This document shows positions 7,742-16,301 of a DNA stretch of 64,000 bases, piece after piece. Numbering within the stretch: the first letter of the stretch is position 1; each line of letters begins with the position of its first letter. This DNA is from Pseudenterobacter timonensis. Its GTDB lineage: Bacteria; Pseudomonadota; Gammaproteobacteria; Enterobacterales; Enterobacteriaceae. The stretch is from the NCBI RefSeq assembly GCF_900021175.1, contig NZ_FCOP01000013.1, positions 62,001 through 126,000 on the forward strand, read 5' to 3'. A program made the position numbers and the translations under genes. The notes under the pieces were generated by a model. The model saw only the letters and a list, made by a program, of their open reading frames with translations. It ran no database searches and was not told where the DNA came from.

Positions 7742-9925
7742 ATGAACAAAATAATAAAATGCGCTCCCGCTTCACTCACGCTGGCGATTCTGGCTGCGTT
7801 AAGCCACACGGCTTTTGCCGACGACGATATACCGGATAACGGCGAGACGATGGTTGTTGAGGCGGCGGAAGAGGCGCTGAAACAGCAGCCTGGCGTCTCC
7901 ATAATTACCGCGAAAGATATAGAGAAAGCGCCGCCGGTCAATGACCTCTCGGAAATTATTCGCAAAATGCCCGGCGTCAACCTGACCGGTAACAGCGCCA
8001 GCGGCAGCCGCGGCAATAACCGCCAGATCGATATTCGCGGCATGGGACCGGAGAATACCCTTATCCTTATCGACGGTGTCCCCGTCACCTCCCGCAACGC
8101 CGTTCGCTACAGCTGGCGCGGCGAACGAGATACCCGCGGCGATACCAACTGGGTGCCGCCGGAGATGGTAGAGCGTATTGAGGTTCTGCGTGGTCCTGCC
8201 GCGGCGCGTTACGGCTCCGGCGCGGCGGGTGGCGTCATCAATATCATCACCAAACGGCCTACCAACGACTGGCACGGCTCCCTGTCGCTTTTCACCAACC
8301 AGCCGGAGAACGATAAGGAAGGAGCCACGAAACGCGCCAACTTCGACCTCAGCGGCCCGCTGGCAGGTGATGCCCTGACCATGCGCCTCTACGGTAATAT
8401 CAATAAAACCGATGCTGACGCCCAGGACATCAACACAGCGCAGAATGGCTCGTACGCCGCGGGCCGGGAAGGGGTCAGAAACAAAGATATTAACGCCCTG
8501 CTCTCCTGGAAAATGACGCCGCAGCAGATCCTGGATTTTGATTACAGCTACAGCCGGCAGGGCAACATCTACGCTGGCGATACCCAGTACAGCAACGGTA
8601 ACGTAAGCCCGGGCGGGCTGGTCTCCTCTCTCTACGGTCACGAGACAAACCGCCTCTACCGCCAGTCTTATGGTCTGACCCATAACGGCATCTGGGACTG
8701 GGGACAGTCGAAGTTCGGCGTCTACTACGAGAAAACCAACAATACCCGTCTGCAGGAGGGCTCCACCGGCAAAGTGGAGGGGATGATCAACAGCGACGAG
8801 TACAACACCAGCCGTCTGGAGTCTTACCGAACCTCCGGCGAGCTGACCATTCCTCTCTTCTGGCTGGTTGACCAGAACCTGACGCTGGGGGCGGAGTGGA
8901 ACCGCGACGAGCTGAACGATCCCGCCTCCATGCAGGCGACTAACGTCGAGGGCGAGGTGATTGGCGGCGTCCCGGGTACCGCCTCGGAACGCAGCAGTAA
9001 AAACAGCGCCGACATCACCGGCATCTATCTGGAAGATAATATCGAGGCGCGCCCGGGCACTAACCTGATCCCGGGCCTGCGTTTTGACTATCACGATAAA
9101 TTCGGCAGCAACTGGAGCCCAAGCCTGAACCTCTCCCAGGATTTAGGCGACATGTTCAAATTTAAGGCGGGTATCGCGCGGGTCTTCAAGGCGCCGAACC
9201 TCTATCAGTCGAGCGAAGGTTATCTGCTCTCCACCCGCGGGAACGGCTGCCCGAACACGATCGCCACCGGCAGCTGTTACCTGCTGGGTAATCCGGATCT
9301 TGACCCGGAGATCAGCATTAACAAAGAGGTGGGACTCTCCTTCGCCGCTGAGGGTTATGAAGCAGGGGTGACCTGGTTCCGTAACGATTATAAAAACAAG
9401 ATTGTCGCGGGCACCGACGTGCTGGGCTATACCTCGACGGGAGCGAATATCCTGCAGTGGGAAAACGGCGGTAAAGCGGTGGTGGAAGGTCTGGAAGGAA
9501 ACCTTACTATCCCGGTGGTGGCGGATACGCTGGAGTGGCGCACCAACGCCACCTATATGATTAAATCGGAGAACAAAGATACCGGCAACCCGCTCTCCGT
9601 TATCCCGAAATACACTGTCAACACCATGCTCGACTGGCAGATCAGCAGCAAACTCTCCGCGGACCTCAACTGGACGCTCTATGGTCGTCAGAAACCGCGA
9701 AAAAATGCTGAGATCCGCAACGAAACCGACTCGCTGTCTGATAAAGAGATTGGCGCTTACTCGATTGTCGGTCTGAACGCCAACTACCAGCTGCTCAAAA
9801 ATATGCGACTCAACGCGGGTATAAGTAATCTGTTGGATAAACAGATCTATCGTGAAAATGAGGGCGCTTCCACCTATAACGAAGCGGGGCGCGCTTATTA
9901 CGCGGGCGTTACCCTCACCTTCTGA
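7742..9925 (+). CDS. iroN: IroN-type TonB-dependent catecholate siderophore receptor
   Basis: The 727-residue outer-membrane receptor is closer to IroN than to FepA: it shares long IroN segments such as KQQPGVSVIT-like, RKMPGVNLTGNSASG and VPVTSRNAVRYSWRGERD. The order is signal peptide (cleavage after A26), TonB box ETMVVEA (35-41), plug domain to about residue 180, then a 22-stranded barrel ending in the aromatic LTF. IroN imports ferric salmochelin and other catecholates using TonB energy. No iroBCDE genes lie nearby, so it is an orphan inserted between yciB and yciA. The ATG at 7742 is preferred over the preceding TTG. A Fur box precedes it. Ligand assignment is by similarity. Confidence 0.93.
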   Translation: MNKIIKCAPASLTLAILAALSHTAFADDDIPDNGETMVVEAAEEALKQQPGVSIITAKDIEKAPPVNDLSEIIRKMPGVNLTGNSASGSRGNNRQIDIRGMGPENTLILIDGVPVTSRNAVRYSWRGERDTRGDTNWVPPEMVERIEVLRGPAAARYGSGAAGGVINIITKRPTNDWHGSLSLFTNQPENDKEGATKRANFDLSGPLAGDALTMRLYGNINKTDADAQDINTAQNGSYAAGREGVRNKDINALLSWKMTPQQILDFDYSYSRQGNIYAGDTQYSNGNVSPGGLVSSLYGHETNRLYRQSYGLTHNGIWDWGQSKFGVYYEKTNNTRLQEGSTGKVEGMINSDEYNTSRLESYRTSGELTIPLFWLVDQNLTLGAEWNRDELNDPASMQATNVEGEVIGGVPGTASERSSKNSADITGIYLEDNIEARPGTNLIPGLRFDYHDKFGSNWSPSLNLSQDLGDMFKFKAGIARVFKAPNLYQSSEGYLLSTRGNGCPNTIATGSCYLLGNPDLDPEISINKEVGLSFAAEGYEAGVTWFRNDYKNKIVAGTDVLGYTSTGANILQWENGGKAVVEGLEGNLTIPVVADTLEWRTNATYMIKSENKDTGNPLSVIPKYTVNTMLDWQISSKLSADLNWTLYGRQKPRKNAEIRNETDSLSDKEIGAYSIVGLNANYQLLKNMRLNAGISNLLDKQIYRENEGASTYNEAGRAYYAGVTLTF

Positions 9926-9926
9926 T

Positions 9927-9954
9927 ACAACAGCGCCCGCTCTGCGGGCGTTGT
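9927..9954 (+). terminator. Hairpin after iroN
   Basis: CGCCCGC/GCGGGCG form a 7-bp stem with a TCT loop, extended by ACAA/TTGT around a short bulge. It starts 2 bases after the stop and lacks a strong T tract. Confidence 0.6.
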
Positions 9955-10025
9955 CCGCTATTTTCCTGCGTCTGGATTCATAGTAGCATCCCGCCTGAAG
10001 TTATCCGTCACGAGCGAAACAGAGA

Positions 10026-10424
10026 ATGACTACAACAACTCCCGCCCCGCAGGGCGAACTGGTATTACGCACACTTGCAATGCCCGCCGACACCAACGCA
10101 AACGGTGATATTTTTGGCGGCTGGTTAATGTCACAAATGGATATGGGCGGTGCGATCCTCGCAAAAGAGATTGCTCACGGTCGCGTGGTGACCGTCCGGG
10201 TGGATGGCATGACCTTTTTACGACCGGTTGCGGTAGGCGACGTGGTCTGCTGCTACGCCCGCTGTGTGAAACGCGGCAACACCTCCGTGTCGATTAACAT
10301 TGAGGTCTGGGTGAAGAAAGTCTCATCTGAGCCGATTGGCCAGCGCTATAAAGCCACCGAAGCGCTCTTTATCTATGTCGCGGTTGATAACGAAGGTAAG
10401 CCGCGTCCCCTGCCAGCCCTGTAA
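10026..10424 (+). CDS. yciA: Acyl-CoA thioesterase YciA
   Basis: The 132-residue hotdog-fold protein is nearly identical to E. coli YciA. Characteristic segments are the catalytic region NANGDIFGGWLMSQMD (residues 23-38) and the CoA-side VEVWVKK-like strand (EVWVKKVSSE). YciA is a broad acyl-CoA thioesterase in the cytosol. It is convergent with tonB; a shared bidirectional terminator separates the two. Confidence 0.97.
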   Translation: MTTTTPAPQGELVLRTLAMPADTNANGDIFGGWLMSQMDMGGAILAKEIAHGRVVTVRVDGMTFLRPVAVGDVVCCYARCVKRGNTSVSINIEVWVKKVSSEPIGQRYKATEALFIYVAVDNEGKPRPLPAL

Positions 10425-10428
10425 AAAA

Positions 10429-10450
10429 AGCCTCCATAAGGAGGCTTCGA
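10429..10450. terminator. Bidirectional terminator between yciA and tonB
   Basis: AGCCTCC and GGAGGCT form a 7-bp stem around ATAA. It is flanked by seven A on the left, and a broken T run lies just right of the hairpin (10446-10454). It can therefore end transcription from both sides. Confidence 0.85.
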
Positions 10451-10471
10451 TTTTGATCGTCTGGCTTCTAC

Positions 10472-11244
10472 TTAATCCATCTGCGCCCCGCCGTTCAGGC
10501 GGAAAACAATGTTCACTATCAGGCCGCGACCCGGTTTACCCGGTTCGTAGCGCCATTTGCGCATGGCCGATTTCACATCACGCTCAAACATATTGGCCGG
10601 CTGCGCGGAGAGGATCTCCACGTTATCCACACGCCCGTCCGCGGTGACATCAAACTTAACGCGCACCCGGCCTTCAATGCGCAGCGCCTGCGCGCGCGAC
10701 GGATACTGCGGCTGGTTACGGCTCAGGGCGCGCGGACCTGCGGGCGCGGTGACCACCGGTTTTGTCGTGGCGGGCGCGCTGCTTGTCAGCGGTCTGGACG
10801 GCGCGGTATTGGTGAACGGCTGCGTCGTGCGCGGCTCTACCGGTCGCGGCTCGCGCTTCGGCCTCTCCTCGACCTTTTTCACCGGCTTCGGCTTAGGCTT
10901 CGGTTTTGGTTTCGGCTTGGGCTCCGGCTTGTGGATCACCACCGGCGCTTCCTTGGGCGGTTCAGGAACCGGCTCCGGCTCGGGCTGCGGCTCAACCACC
11001 GGTTCGGGCGGTGCAGGTGCAGGCTGCGGCGGCTCAAGATCGGCGGGGGTAACCATCGTCACCGAAATCGGCTGCGCCGGGGCGGGCATTTCAATAACCT
11101 GATGTACCGAGGTATAAAGTAGCCCCCGGGCATTTCAATAACCTGATGTACCGAGGTATAAAGTAGCCCCGCCACGACGGCACCGTGAATGACGACGGAG
11201 AGAAGCGTCGGCCAGGGAAAGCGGCGAGGTAAATCAAGGGTCAT
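10472..11244 (-). pseudogene. tonB: tonB, frameshifted by a 44-bp tandem duplication
   Basis: Two overlapping frames together encode TonB. The first begins at 11244 (MTLDLPRRF) and holds the cytoplasmic start and membrane anchor with the HxxxG motif side (VIHGAVVAGLL). After EMP it runs into the second copy of a 44-bp repeat, leaves frame and stops after 61 codons. The second frame, readable from 11089, holds the proline-rich spacer (EP/KP repeats) and the complete C-terminal receptor-binding domain (RNQPQYP to the end). Deleting one repeat restores a 242-residue TonB. The C-terminal part has no start signal or anchor of its own, so the gene looks inactive unless the duplication is an assembly error or reverts. 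An alternative start lies three codons upstream at 11253. Confidence 0.9.
11084..11171. repeat. 44-bp perfect tandem duplication inside tonB
   Basis: Two identical 43-base segments, 11084-11126 and 11128-11170, each run from GGGCATTTCAATAACC to AAAGTAGCCCC at a period of 44. They cover codons for the end of the TonB membrane anchor ([13 protein letters not shown]). Because 44 is not a multiple of three, it shifts the frame. Confidence 0.98.
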
Positions 11245-11277
11245 TGATGTCATAATCGTTTCAGTGAAAAAACCAGA

Positions 11278-11310
11278 CCTCGATTTTAAATGCAAATAGC
11301 AATCATATTC
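11278..11310 (-). promoter_or_regulatory. tonB promoter region with weak Fur-like site
   Basis: On the minus strand the segment reads ATTGCTATTTGCATTTAAAA, closely matching the E. coli tonB control region, where Fur represses. The 15-mer at 11291-11305 fits the 7-1-7 Fur pattern at 9 of 14 positions. Confidence 0.55.
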
Positions 11311-11465
11311 AATAAGCCATCCCATCTTCTGAAGATTAATCGCTGCTACTGGTGAAAAATAACCCGCTTAACGGCAGGGATTTAACAAAGTCGCTATCTT
11401 TACATTGCAGGACGTAGCGCTTTCACATAACGTAATCCTCACTTTTTCTCTTAAGGAGCATTGCC

Positions 11466-11762
11466 GTGCTTTACGTTATCTTCTCTGAAGACGTTGCCGA
11501 TTCCCTGGAAAAACGTCTCTCCGTTCGCCCTGCCCATCTGGCACGCCTTCAGCTGCTGCATGATGAAGGTAAACTGTTAACCGCGGGACCGATGCCAGCC
11601 GTGGACAGTAACGATCCGGGCGCAGCTGGCTTTACCGGTTCAACCGTTATTGCTGAGTTTGAATCGCTGGAAGCAGCGAATGCCTGGGCAGAAGCGGACC
11701 CTTACGTGGCGGCGGGCGTTTACAGCAAGGTTATTGTTAAGCCGTATAAGAAAGTATTCTGA
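11466..11762 (+). CDS. yciI: YciI family protein
   Basis: The 98-residue product matches E. coli YciI (MLYVI..., [30 protein letters not shown]). It is a small ferredoxin-like fold of the YCII superfamily, with a conserved His-Asp pair; E. coli YciI has no firmly assigned reaction. The start follows AAGGAGCATTGCC (start codon GTG at 11466, after the sequence TTGCC). It is divergent from tonB as in E. coli. The catabolic array begins immediately beyond its terminator. Confidence 0.95.
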   Translation: MLYVIFSEDVADSLEKRLSVRPAHLARLQLLHDEGKLLTAGPMPAVDSNDPGAAGFTGSTVIAEFESLEAANAWAEADPYVAAGVYSKVIVKPYKKVF

Positions 11763-11768
11763 TATATA

Positions 11769-11808
11769 AAAGAGCCAGCCAGTTAAGCAACTGACTGACT
11801 GGCTCTTT
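11769..11808. terminator. Bidirectional terminator between yciI and catA
   Basis: AAAGAGCCAG (11769-11778) pairs perfectly with CTGGCTCTTT (11799-11808), with an inner CAGTT/AACTG pairing. A on one side and T on the other suit termination of both yciI and the incoming 16-gene cat/iac transcript. Confidence 0.85.
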
Positions 11809-11822
11809 GCCACTGAAGCCTG

Positions 11823-12749
11823 CTATTCCATCACGCGCGCACGCTTAACTCTCTCCTCCTCTCCGCTCTCAGCGGCCTTCACCAGCGCAAAGCTGAAGCT
11901 CACCTCCGTATGGGGAGCGTGAATATCACGCTTGCGGGCCAGCTTGTCATCGGTGATTTTCACCGGATCGGCAATCAGCTCTTCGCGGGTGGCAAACGCA
12001 AAGTCATCCCACAGGTACTGGTCCCCGTTGAGGTTTATCTGCGTCGTCAGATGCTTAAAACCCGGCGCCGAGACAAAGAAGTGAATGTGCGCCGGACGGT
12101 TACCGTGACGCCCCAGGCCGTTGAGTAATTTTTGCGTCGGACCGTCCGGCGGGCAGCCGTAGCCGCAGGGCACAATACTGCGCACCGCGTAGCTGCCGTC
12201 CGCTGCGGTCCGGACGCGGCGGCGCAGGTTGTATTCGCTCTGGGAGGGATCAAAGAAGGAATAGCAACCATGCGTGTTGGCATGCCAGATATCGACCACC
12301 GCCCCTGCCACCGGGTTGCCCTGCAGATCGGTGACCTTCCCGTGAAGCCACATCGCCTCCGTCTCTTCGCTGTCATCATCCATGCGGGCGAAATCCTGGC
12401 TCAGCGGCGCGTTCGCCACATAGAGCGGCCCTTCGATGGTGCGCGGCGTACCGCTGGTGTTGCCGGCGGCAGCCTCCTTTTCGTCGGCGCGCATATCCAG
12501 ATAATGTTCCAGGCCCAGTCCCGCCGCCAGCAGCGCCGCCTCTTTTCGCTCGCCCAGCTCGTTCAGGTAGTTAATGGCGACCCAGAACTCTTCGTCGGTG
12601 ATATCGAACTTTTTAATGGTGTGGCAGAGGTCGCTCAGCAGCTGATGCATGATCTGTTTAAAACGTTCGTTTCCACCCTCAGCATTTAAACCGCTGCTGA
12701 TGGCGAGCAAGGCGTCCAGTTCTGACGGATATACCGGATTCGTGGTCAT
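11823..12749 (-). CDS. catA: Catechol 1,2-dioxygenase
   Basis: The 308-residue intradiol dioxygenase opens catechol with O2 to cis,cis-muconate. The four non-haem Fe(III) ligands are visible: Y163 (GCYSFFD), Y197 (PCGYGCP), and H221 and H223 (RPAHIHFF). The N-terminal ~100 residues form the helical dimer/lipid-binding domain of the family. The start follows TGAGGAACC. It is the last gene of the array, 34 bases after catC, and its terminator is shared with yciI. Its substrate is the catechol made by the upstream iac enzymes. Confidence 0.96.
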   Translation of the reverse strand: MTTNPVYPSELDALLAISSGLNAEGGNERFKQIMHQLLSDLCHTIKKFDITDEEFWVAINYLNELGERKEAALLAAGLGLEHYLDMRADEKEAAAGNTSGTPRTIEGPLYVANAPLSQDFARMDDDSEETEAMWLHGKVTDLQGNPVAGAVVDIWHANTHGCYSFFDPSQSEYNLRRRVRTAADGSYAVRSIVPCGYGCPPDGPTQKLLNGLGRHGNRPAHIHFFVSAPGFKHLTTQINLNGDQYLWDDFAFATREELIADPVKITDDKLARKRDIHAPHTEVSFSFALVKAAESGEEERVKRARVME

Positions 12750-12783
12750 GGCAGGTTCCTCATTTTGTAGGGTATTTTTTGTT

Positions 12784-13059
12784 TTAAATGGCAGACGGAT
12801 GGGCGCAGAGCGGTTGCACCGTAATAGCCATATAGGGATAGAGCGGTAATTCAGTTAACAGCGTGTGCAGCTCCTGGTTATCCGCGACGTCGAAGATGCT
12901 GACATTGGCGTACTGTCCCACCACCCGCCAGATGTGCAGCCATTTACCCTCTCGCTGCAGACGTTGCGAATAGGCTTTCTCTTTGGCTTTGATCGCCTCA
13001 GCCTGCTCTGCCGGCAGCGAGGCAGGAATATTGACGGTCATTTCCACTTTAAAAAGCAT
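12784..13059 (-). CDS. catC: Muconolactone delta-isomerase
   Basis: The 91-residue product has the size and sequence of CatC (MLFKVEMTVNIP, GKWLHIWRVVGQYANVSIFDV, LPLYPYM). It moves the double bond of (+)-muconolactone to give 3-oxoadipate enol-lactone and works as a small homodecamer in the cytosol. The start follows TAAGGAGCTTAC. It lies 9 bases after catB. Confidence 0.97.
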   Translation of the reverse strand: MLFKVEMTVNIPASLPAEQAEAIKAKEKAYSQRLQREGKWLHIWRVVGQYANVSIFDVADNQELHTLLTELPLYPYMAITVQPLCAHPSAI

Positions 13060-13068
13060 GTAAGCTCC

Positions 13069-14184
13069 TTACTGGCGCGCGTAATGGCGCAGTTTGTCGG
13101 TGTCGATTTCAATCCCCAGACCGGGGCCGGACGGCAGGGTTACCTGCCCGTCGCTGAACATGAGCGGGCGCGCCACGATGTCATCTTTCAGCAGCAGCGG
13201 GCCGAACATCTCGGTGCCCCACTGCATCTGCACCGTTGACCAGGCATGCAGGGACGCCACCGTGCCGAGCGTCCCCTCCAGCATGGTGCCGCCATAGAGC
13301 GCCACCCCCGCCGCCTGCGCCATGTGCGCCAGCTTCAGCGCCTGCGCCGGGCCGCCCGCTTTGGCAATCTTCAGCGCGAACGCGCCGGTAAAGCCGCCGC
13401 TTGCCAGCGCATAGCCGTCATGGCTGGTTGAGACCGCCTCATCGGCCAGGATCGGGATGGCAAAGCGCTGGCTCAGGGTAATTAACCCCTGCCTGTCCCA
13501 CAGGGGAATGGGCTGTTCCACCAGGTCGATACCGCCCTCCTGCAGCTGATGCATCCCCTTAATCGCCGTGGTCATATCCCAGGCCTGGTTGACATCAACG
13601 CGAATGCTCACGTCGTCCCCAAGCGCAGCCCCGATCGCCAGCGCGTGCCGGATATCGGTCGCCAGCTCCCGCGCGCCAATCTTCAGCTTGAAAGCGTTGT
13701 GCCGCCCTTCGGCAAGCAGGCGTTTGCCCTCGTCGATATCTTTTTCCGTATCGCCGCTCGCCAGCGTCCAGAGAACGGGAAGCCGTTCGCATATCGCACC
13801 GCCCAGCAGCGCGCTGACGGGAACGCCCAGCGCTTTGCCCTGCGCATCCAGAAACGCGATTTCGAGGGCCGATTTCGCAAAGGTGTTGCCCTTCACGCTG
13901 CCGTTCATAGCCTGCGCCAGCGCCGCCGGGCCGCTGAAGGTTTTGCCGCACAGCAGCGGCGCGAGATAGGTTTCGATGGCGGATTTGATCGCCTCCGGGC
14001 TTTCGGCGCCGTAGCTCAGGCCGCCGATGGTGGTCGCTTCGCCCCAGCCGACGACGCCCTGGGCGCAGCTCATGCGCACAATGGTCAGCGTCTGGCAGCC
14101 CATGGTCGTCATCGACAGCTTGTGCGGACGGATCGTCGGGATATCCACCAGCCAGCAGGCGATGGATTCAATTGTGATGCTCAT
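13069..14184 (-). CDS. catB: Muconate cycloisomerase
   Basis: This 371-residue enolase-superfamily enzyme lactonises cis,cis-muconate to (+)-muconolactone. It shows the muconate-lactonising subgroup signature: K166 and K168 in FKLKIG, and metal ligands D197 (RVDVNQ), E223 (VEQPIP) and D248 (ADEAVS). The start follows AGGAGCACAAC. It overlaps the end of catD by 17 bases, so the two are probably coupled. The order catD-catB-catC-catA supplies every step from catechol to 3-oxoadipate. Confidence 0.96.
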   Translation of the reverse strand: MSITIESIACWLVDIPTIRPHKLSMTTMGCQTLTIVRMSCAQGVVGWGEATTIGGLSYGAESPEAIKSAIETYLAPLLCGKTFSGPAALAQAMNGSVKGNTFAKSALEIAFLDAQGKALGVPVSALLGGAICERLPVLWTLASGDTEKDIDEGKRLLAEGRHNAFKLKIGARELATDIRHALAIGAALGDDVSIRVDVNQAWDMTTAIKGMHQLQEGGIDLVEQPIPLWDRQGLITLSQRFAIPILADEAVSTSHDGYALASGGFTGAFALKIAKAGGPAQALKLAHMAQAAGVALYGGTMLEGTLGTVASLHAWSTVQMQWGTEMFGPLLLKDDIVARPLMFSDGQVTLPSGPGLGIEIDTDKLRHYARQ

Positions 14185-14947
14185 GTTGTGCTCCTGCCGT
14201 TAAGAAGGTGATGACGTGCTGGCTGAAGGCGTCAGCACAGGCGACGTTCGAGAGATGAGAGGCGGGCAAAGCTACGTAGCGGGCGTGCGGGGCTGCCGCT
14301 ACCAGCAGTCGCGCATCCTGAGGCGTCGTCACCGGGTCGTTTTCTCCGGCAATGACCAGCATCGGGCGCGGCATGGCCGGCAGTTCGTCACGCAGATCGG
14401 CGCAGGCCAGCGCTTCGCAGCAGGCGGCATAGCCCTCCGCAGGCGTATCTTTAAGCCCTGCGACCAGCTCCGCCACCCCATCCGGGTGCTGCAGGCGAAA
14501 GTCCGGCGTAAACCAGCGGTCGGCTGCCGTCGCCGCGACGGGCGCCATACCCTGCTCACGAACCAGCGCCGCCCGCTGTAACCAGCCCTCCGTTGCACCA
14601 ATTTTGGCGGCAGTGTTAGCCACCACCAGACGGTGAAAACGCTCCGGGGCGTAGCGGTTGAGCCACAGCCCGATCAAACCGCCGAGAGAGATCCCGCAGA
14701 AAGAGGCTTTTTCTGCCCCCAGGTGATCCAGCAGATCAATCACATCCTGGCCCACGGAGGCCAGGCTGATGGCCGTCGGCGGCAGCGGTGAGCGGCCATG
14801 GCCACGGGTGTTGTAGCGCAGCACGCGAAAATGGCGCGTCAGGGCGGGCATCTGCGCCTGCCACATCGCCCAGGTGGTGCCCAGCGAACTGGAGAGTACC
14901 AGCAGCGGGGCGTCGGTCGGGCCATCGAGTCGATATTCCAGCTCCAT
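14168..14947 (-). CDS. catD: 3-oxoadipate enol-lactonase
   Basis: The 259-residue alpha/beta hydrolase opens 3-oxoadipate enol-lactone to 3-oxoadipate. The catalytic triad is S87 in GISLGG, D204 in GENDPVT and H231 in PASHLSN, and RGHGRS near residue 50 is typical of PcaD/CatD. The start at 14947 follows GGGAGAGT; a longer frame running back into catJ is a shadow. It begins 11 bases after catJ and overlaps catB. The name pcaD would be equally valid. Confidence 0.94.
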   Translation of the reverse strand: MELEYRLDGPTDAPLLVLSSSLGTTWAMWQAQMPALTRHFRVLRYNTRGHGRSPLPPTAISLASVGQDVIDLLDHLGAEKASFCGISLGGLIGLWLNRYAPERFHRLVVANTAAKIGATEGWLQRAALVREQGMAPVAATAADRWFTPDFRLQHPDGVAELVAGLKDTPAEGYAACCEALACADLRDELPAMPRPMLVIAGENDPVTTPQDARLLVAAAPHARYVALPASHLSNVACADAFSQHVITFLTAGAQHEHHN

Positions 14948-14958
14948 ACTCTCCCGCC

Positions 14959-15621
14959 TTACGCCGTGGCGTCTTCGTTCAACAGGGCAAACGTCAGCGC
15001 GACCGGCGTGACGGACTGCAGATAGTCGGCAGTGATATCGCCAAAAAGCTCCCGCACCACGACGCCCGTTTCGGTTATATCCATCACCGCCATATCGGTG
15101 TAGATCCGGTCGATGCAGGCTATTCCGGTCAGCGGATAAGTGCAGGCTTTGACGATTTTGCACTCGCCTTTTCTGGTCAGATGTTCGGTCATCACAAACA
15201 CTTTTTTGGCGCCAATCGCCAGATCCATCGCGCCACCCACGGCCGGAATCGACGAGGGTTCACCGGTGCTCCAGTTCGCAAGATCGCCACGTTCGGAGAC
15301 CTGGTACGCCCCCAGCACACAGATATCAAGGTGACCGCCGCGCATCATGGTGAAGGAGTCGCCGTGGTGGAAATAGCAGCCGCCCGCCAGCAGCGTGACC
15401 GGCTGCTTACCGGCGTTGATCAGCTCCGGATCTTCTTCGCCCGGCGCCGGGACGGGCCCCATGCCGAGGATGCCGTTCTCGCTGTGCAAAAAGATCTCGC
15501 GGTCGGCAGGCAGCCAGTTGGCGATGCGGGTAGGCATACCGATGCCGAGGTTGACATAGGCCCCTTCGGGGATGTCGCGGGCAATACGCTGGGCCAGCTG
15601 TTCTGGGGTTAACTTATTCAT
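14959..15621 (-). CDS. catJ: 3-oxoadipate CoA-transferase subunit B
   Basis: The 220-residue beta subunit carries the active-site glutamate E48 in the family motif SENGILG, followed by GGGxxFxxA-like GGCYFHHGDSF. With CatI it moves CoA from succinyl-CoA to 3-oxoadipate. The ATG overlaps the catI stop by four bases. The start follows AAGGAGTCCGC. PcaJ is the usual synonym. Confidence 0.95.
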   Translation of the reverse strand: MNKLTPEQLAQRIARDIPEGAYVNLGIGMPTRIANWLPADREIFLHSENGILGMGPVPAPGEEDPELINAGKQPVTLLAGGCYFHHGDSFTMMRGGHLDICVLGAYQVSERGDLANWSTGEPSSIPAVGGAMDLAIGAKKVFVMTEHLTRKGECKIVKACTYPLTGIACIDRIYTDMAVMDITETGVVVRELFGDITADYLQSVTPVALTFALLNEDATA

Positions 15622-16301
15622 GCGGACTCCTTAAGCGCGCCCGCCGCGACCACCACTCGCTGCACAAAGATCCCCGGCGTGACCACCGCTTCGGGGTCCA
15701 GCTCCCCCAGCGCCACCGTCTCGCTCACCTGCGCGATGGTGCAGGCGGCTGCGGTCGCCATAATCGGGCCAAAGTTACGCCCTGTTTTGTCGAACACCAG
15801 GTTGCCCCAGCGGTCTCCCTTCAGCGCCTTGATCAGCGCGAAATCGGCCTTCAGCGGCGTTTCAAAAACGTAATCTTTACCGTCGATACGTCGCGTCTCT
15901 TTCCCTTTCGCCAGCTCGGTGCCAAAACCGGTTGGGGTAAAAATGCCGCCCAGCCCGGCCCCACCCGCCTGAATGCGCGCCGCGAGATTGCCCTGCGGCA
16001 CCAGCTCCAGCTCGACCTCTCCCCGACGATAAAGATCGTCAAAGACCCAGGAATCCACCTGACGCGGGAAGGAGCAGATCACCTTTTTTACGCAGCCTGC
16101 CTTCAGCAGCGCCGCCAGGCCATAGTCGCCATTTCCCGCGTTGTTGCTGATAAGCGTCAGCCCGCGCGGCCTGCGGCGAATAAGCGCATCCAGCAGCTCT
16201 GCGGGTTGCCCCGCCGGGCCAAATCCGCCGACCATCACCACCGCGCCGTCAAAGATGTCGGCAACCGCGTGGTCTGTATCCAGCACCCTTTTATCTATCA
16301 T
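15618..16301 (-). CDS. catI: 3-oxoadipate CoA-transferase subunit A
   Basis: The 227-residue alpha subunit has the CoA-transferase family I glycine-rich start VMVGGFGPAGQPAELL (residues 22-37) and NNAGNGDYGLAALL. Together with CatJ it forms the transferase that activates 3-oxoadipate. Four-base overlaps link it on both sides: to the MHS transporter upstream and to catJ downstream. The thiolase that should cleave the product (PcaF/CatF) is not in this array. Confidence 0.95.
   Translation of the reverse strand: MIDKRVLDTDHAVADIFDGAVVMVGGFGPAGQPAELLDALIRRRPRGLTLISNNAGNGDYGLAALLKAGCVKKVICSFPRQVDSWVFDDLYRRGEVELELVPQGNLAARIQAGGAGLGGIFTPTGFGTELAKGKETRRIDGKDYVFETPLKADFALIKALKGDRWGNLVFDKTGRNFGPIMATAAACTIAQVSETVALGELDPEAVVTPGIFVQRVVVAAGALKESA

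Noticed and set aside
7799..9094. A 431-codon minus-strand frame opposite the iroN homologue
   Set aside because: Antisense shadow; the receptor frame has full-length homology, signal peptide and barrel terminus.
10472..11244. Programmed frameshifting to make full-length TonB
   Set aside because: There is no slippery sequence, and the two halves are separated by an exact duplication. Simple duplication explains everything.
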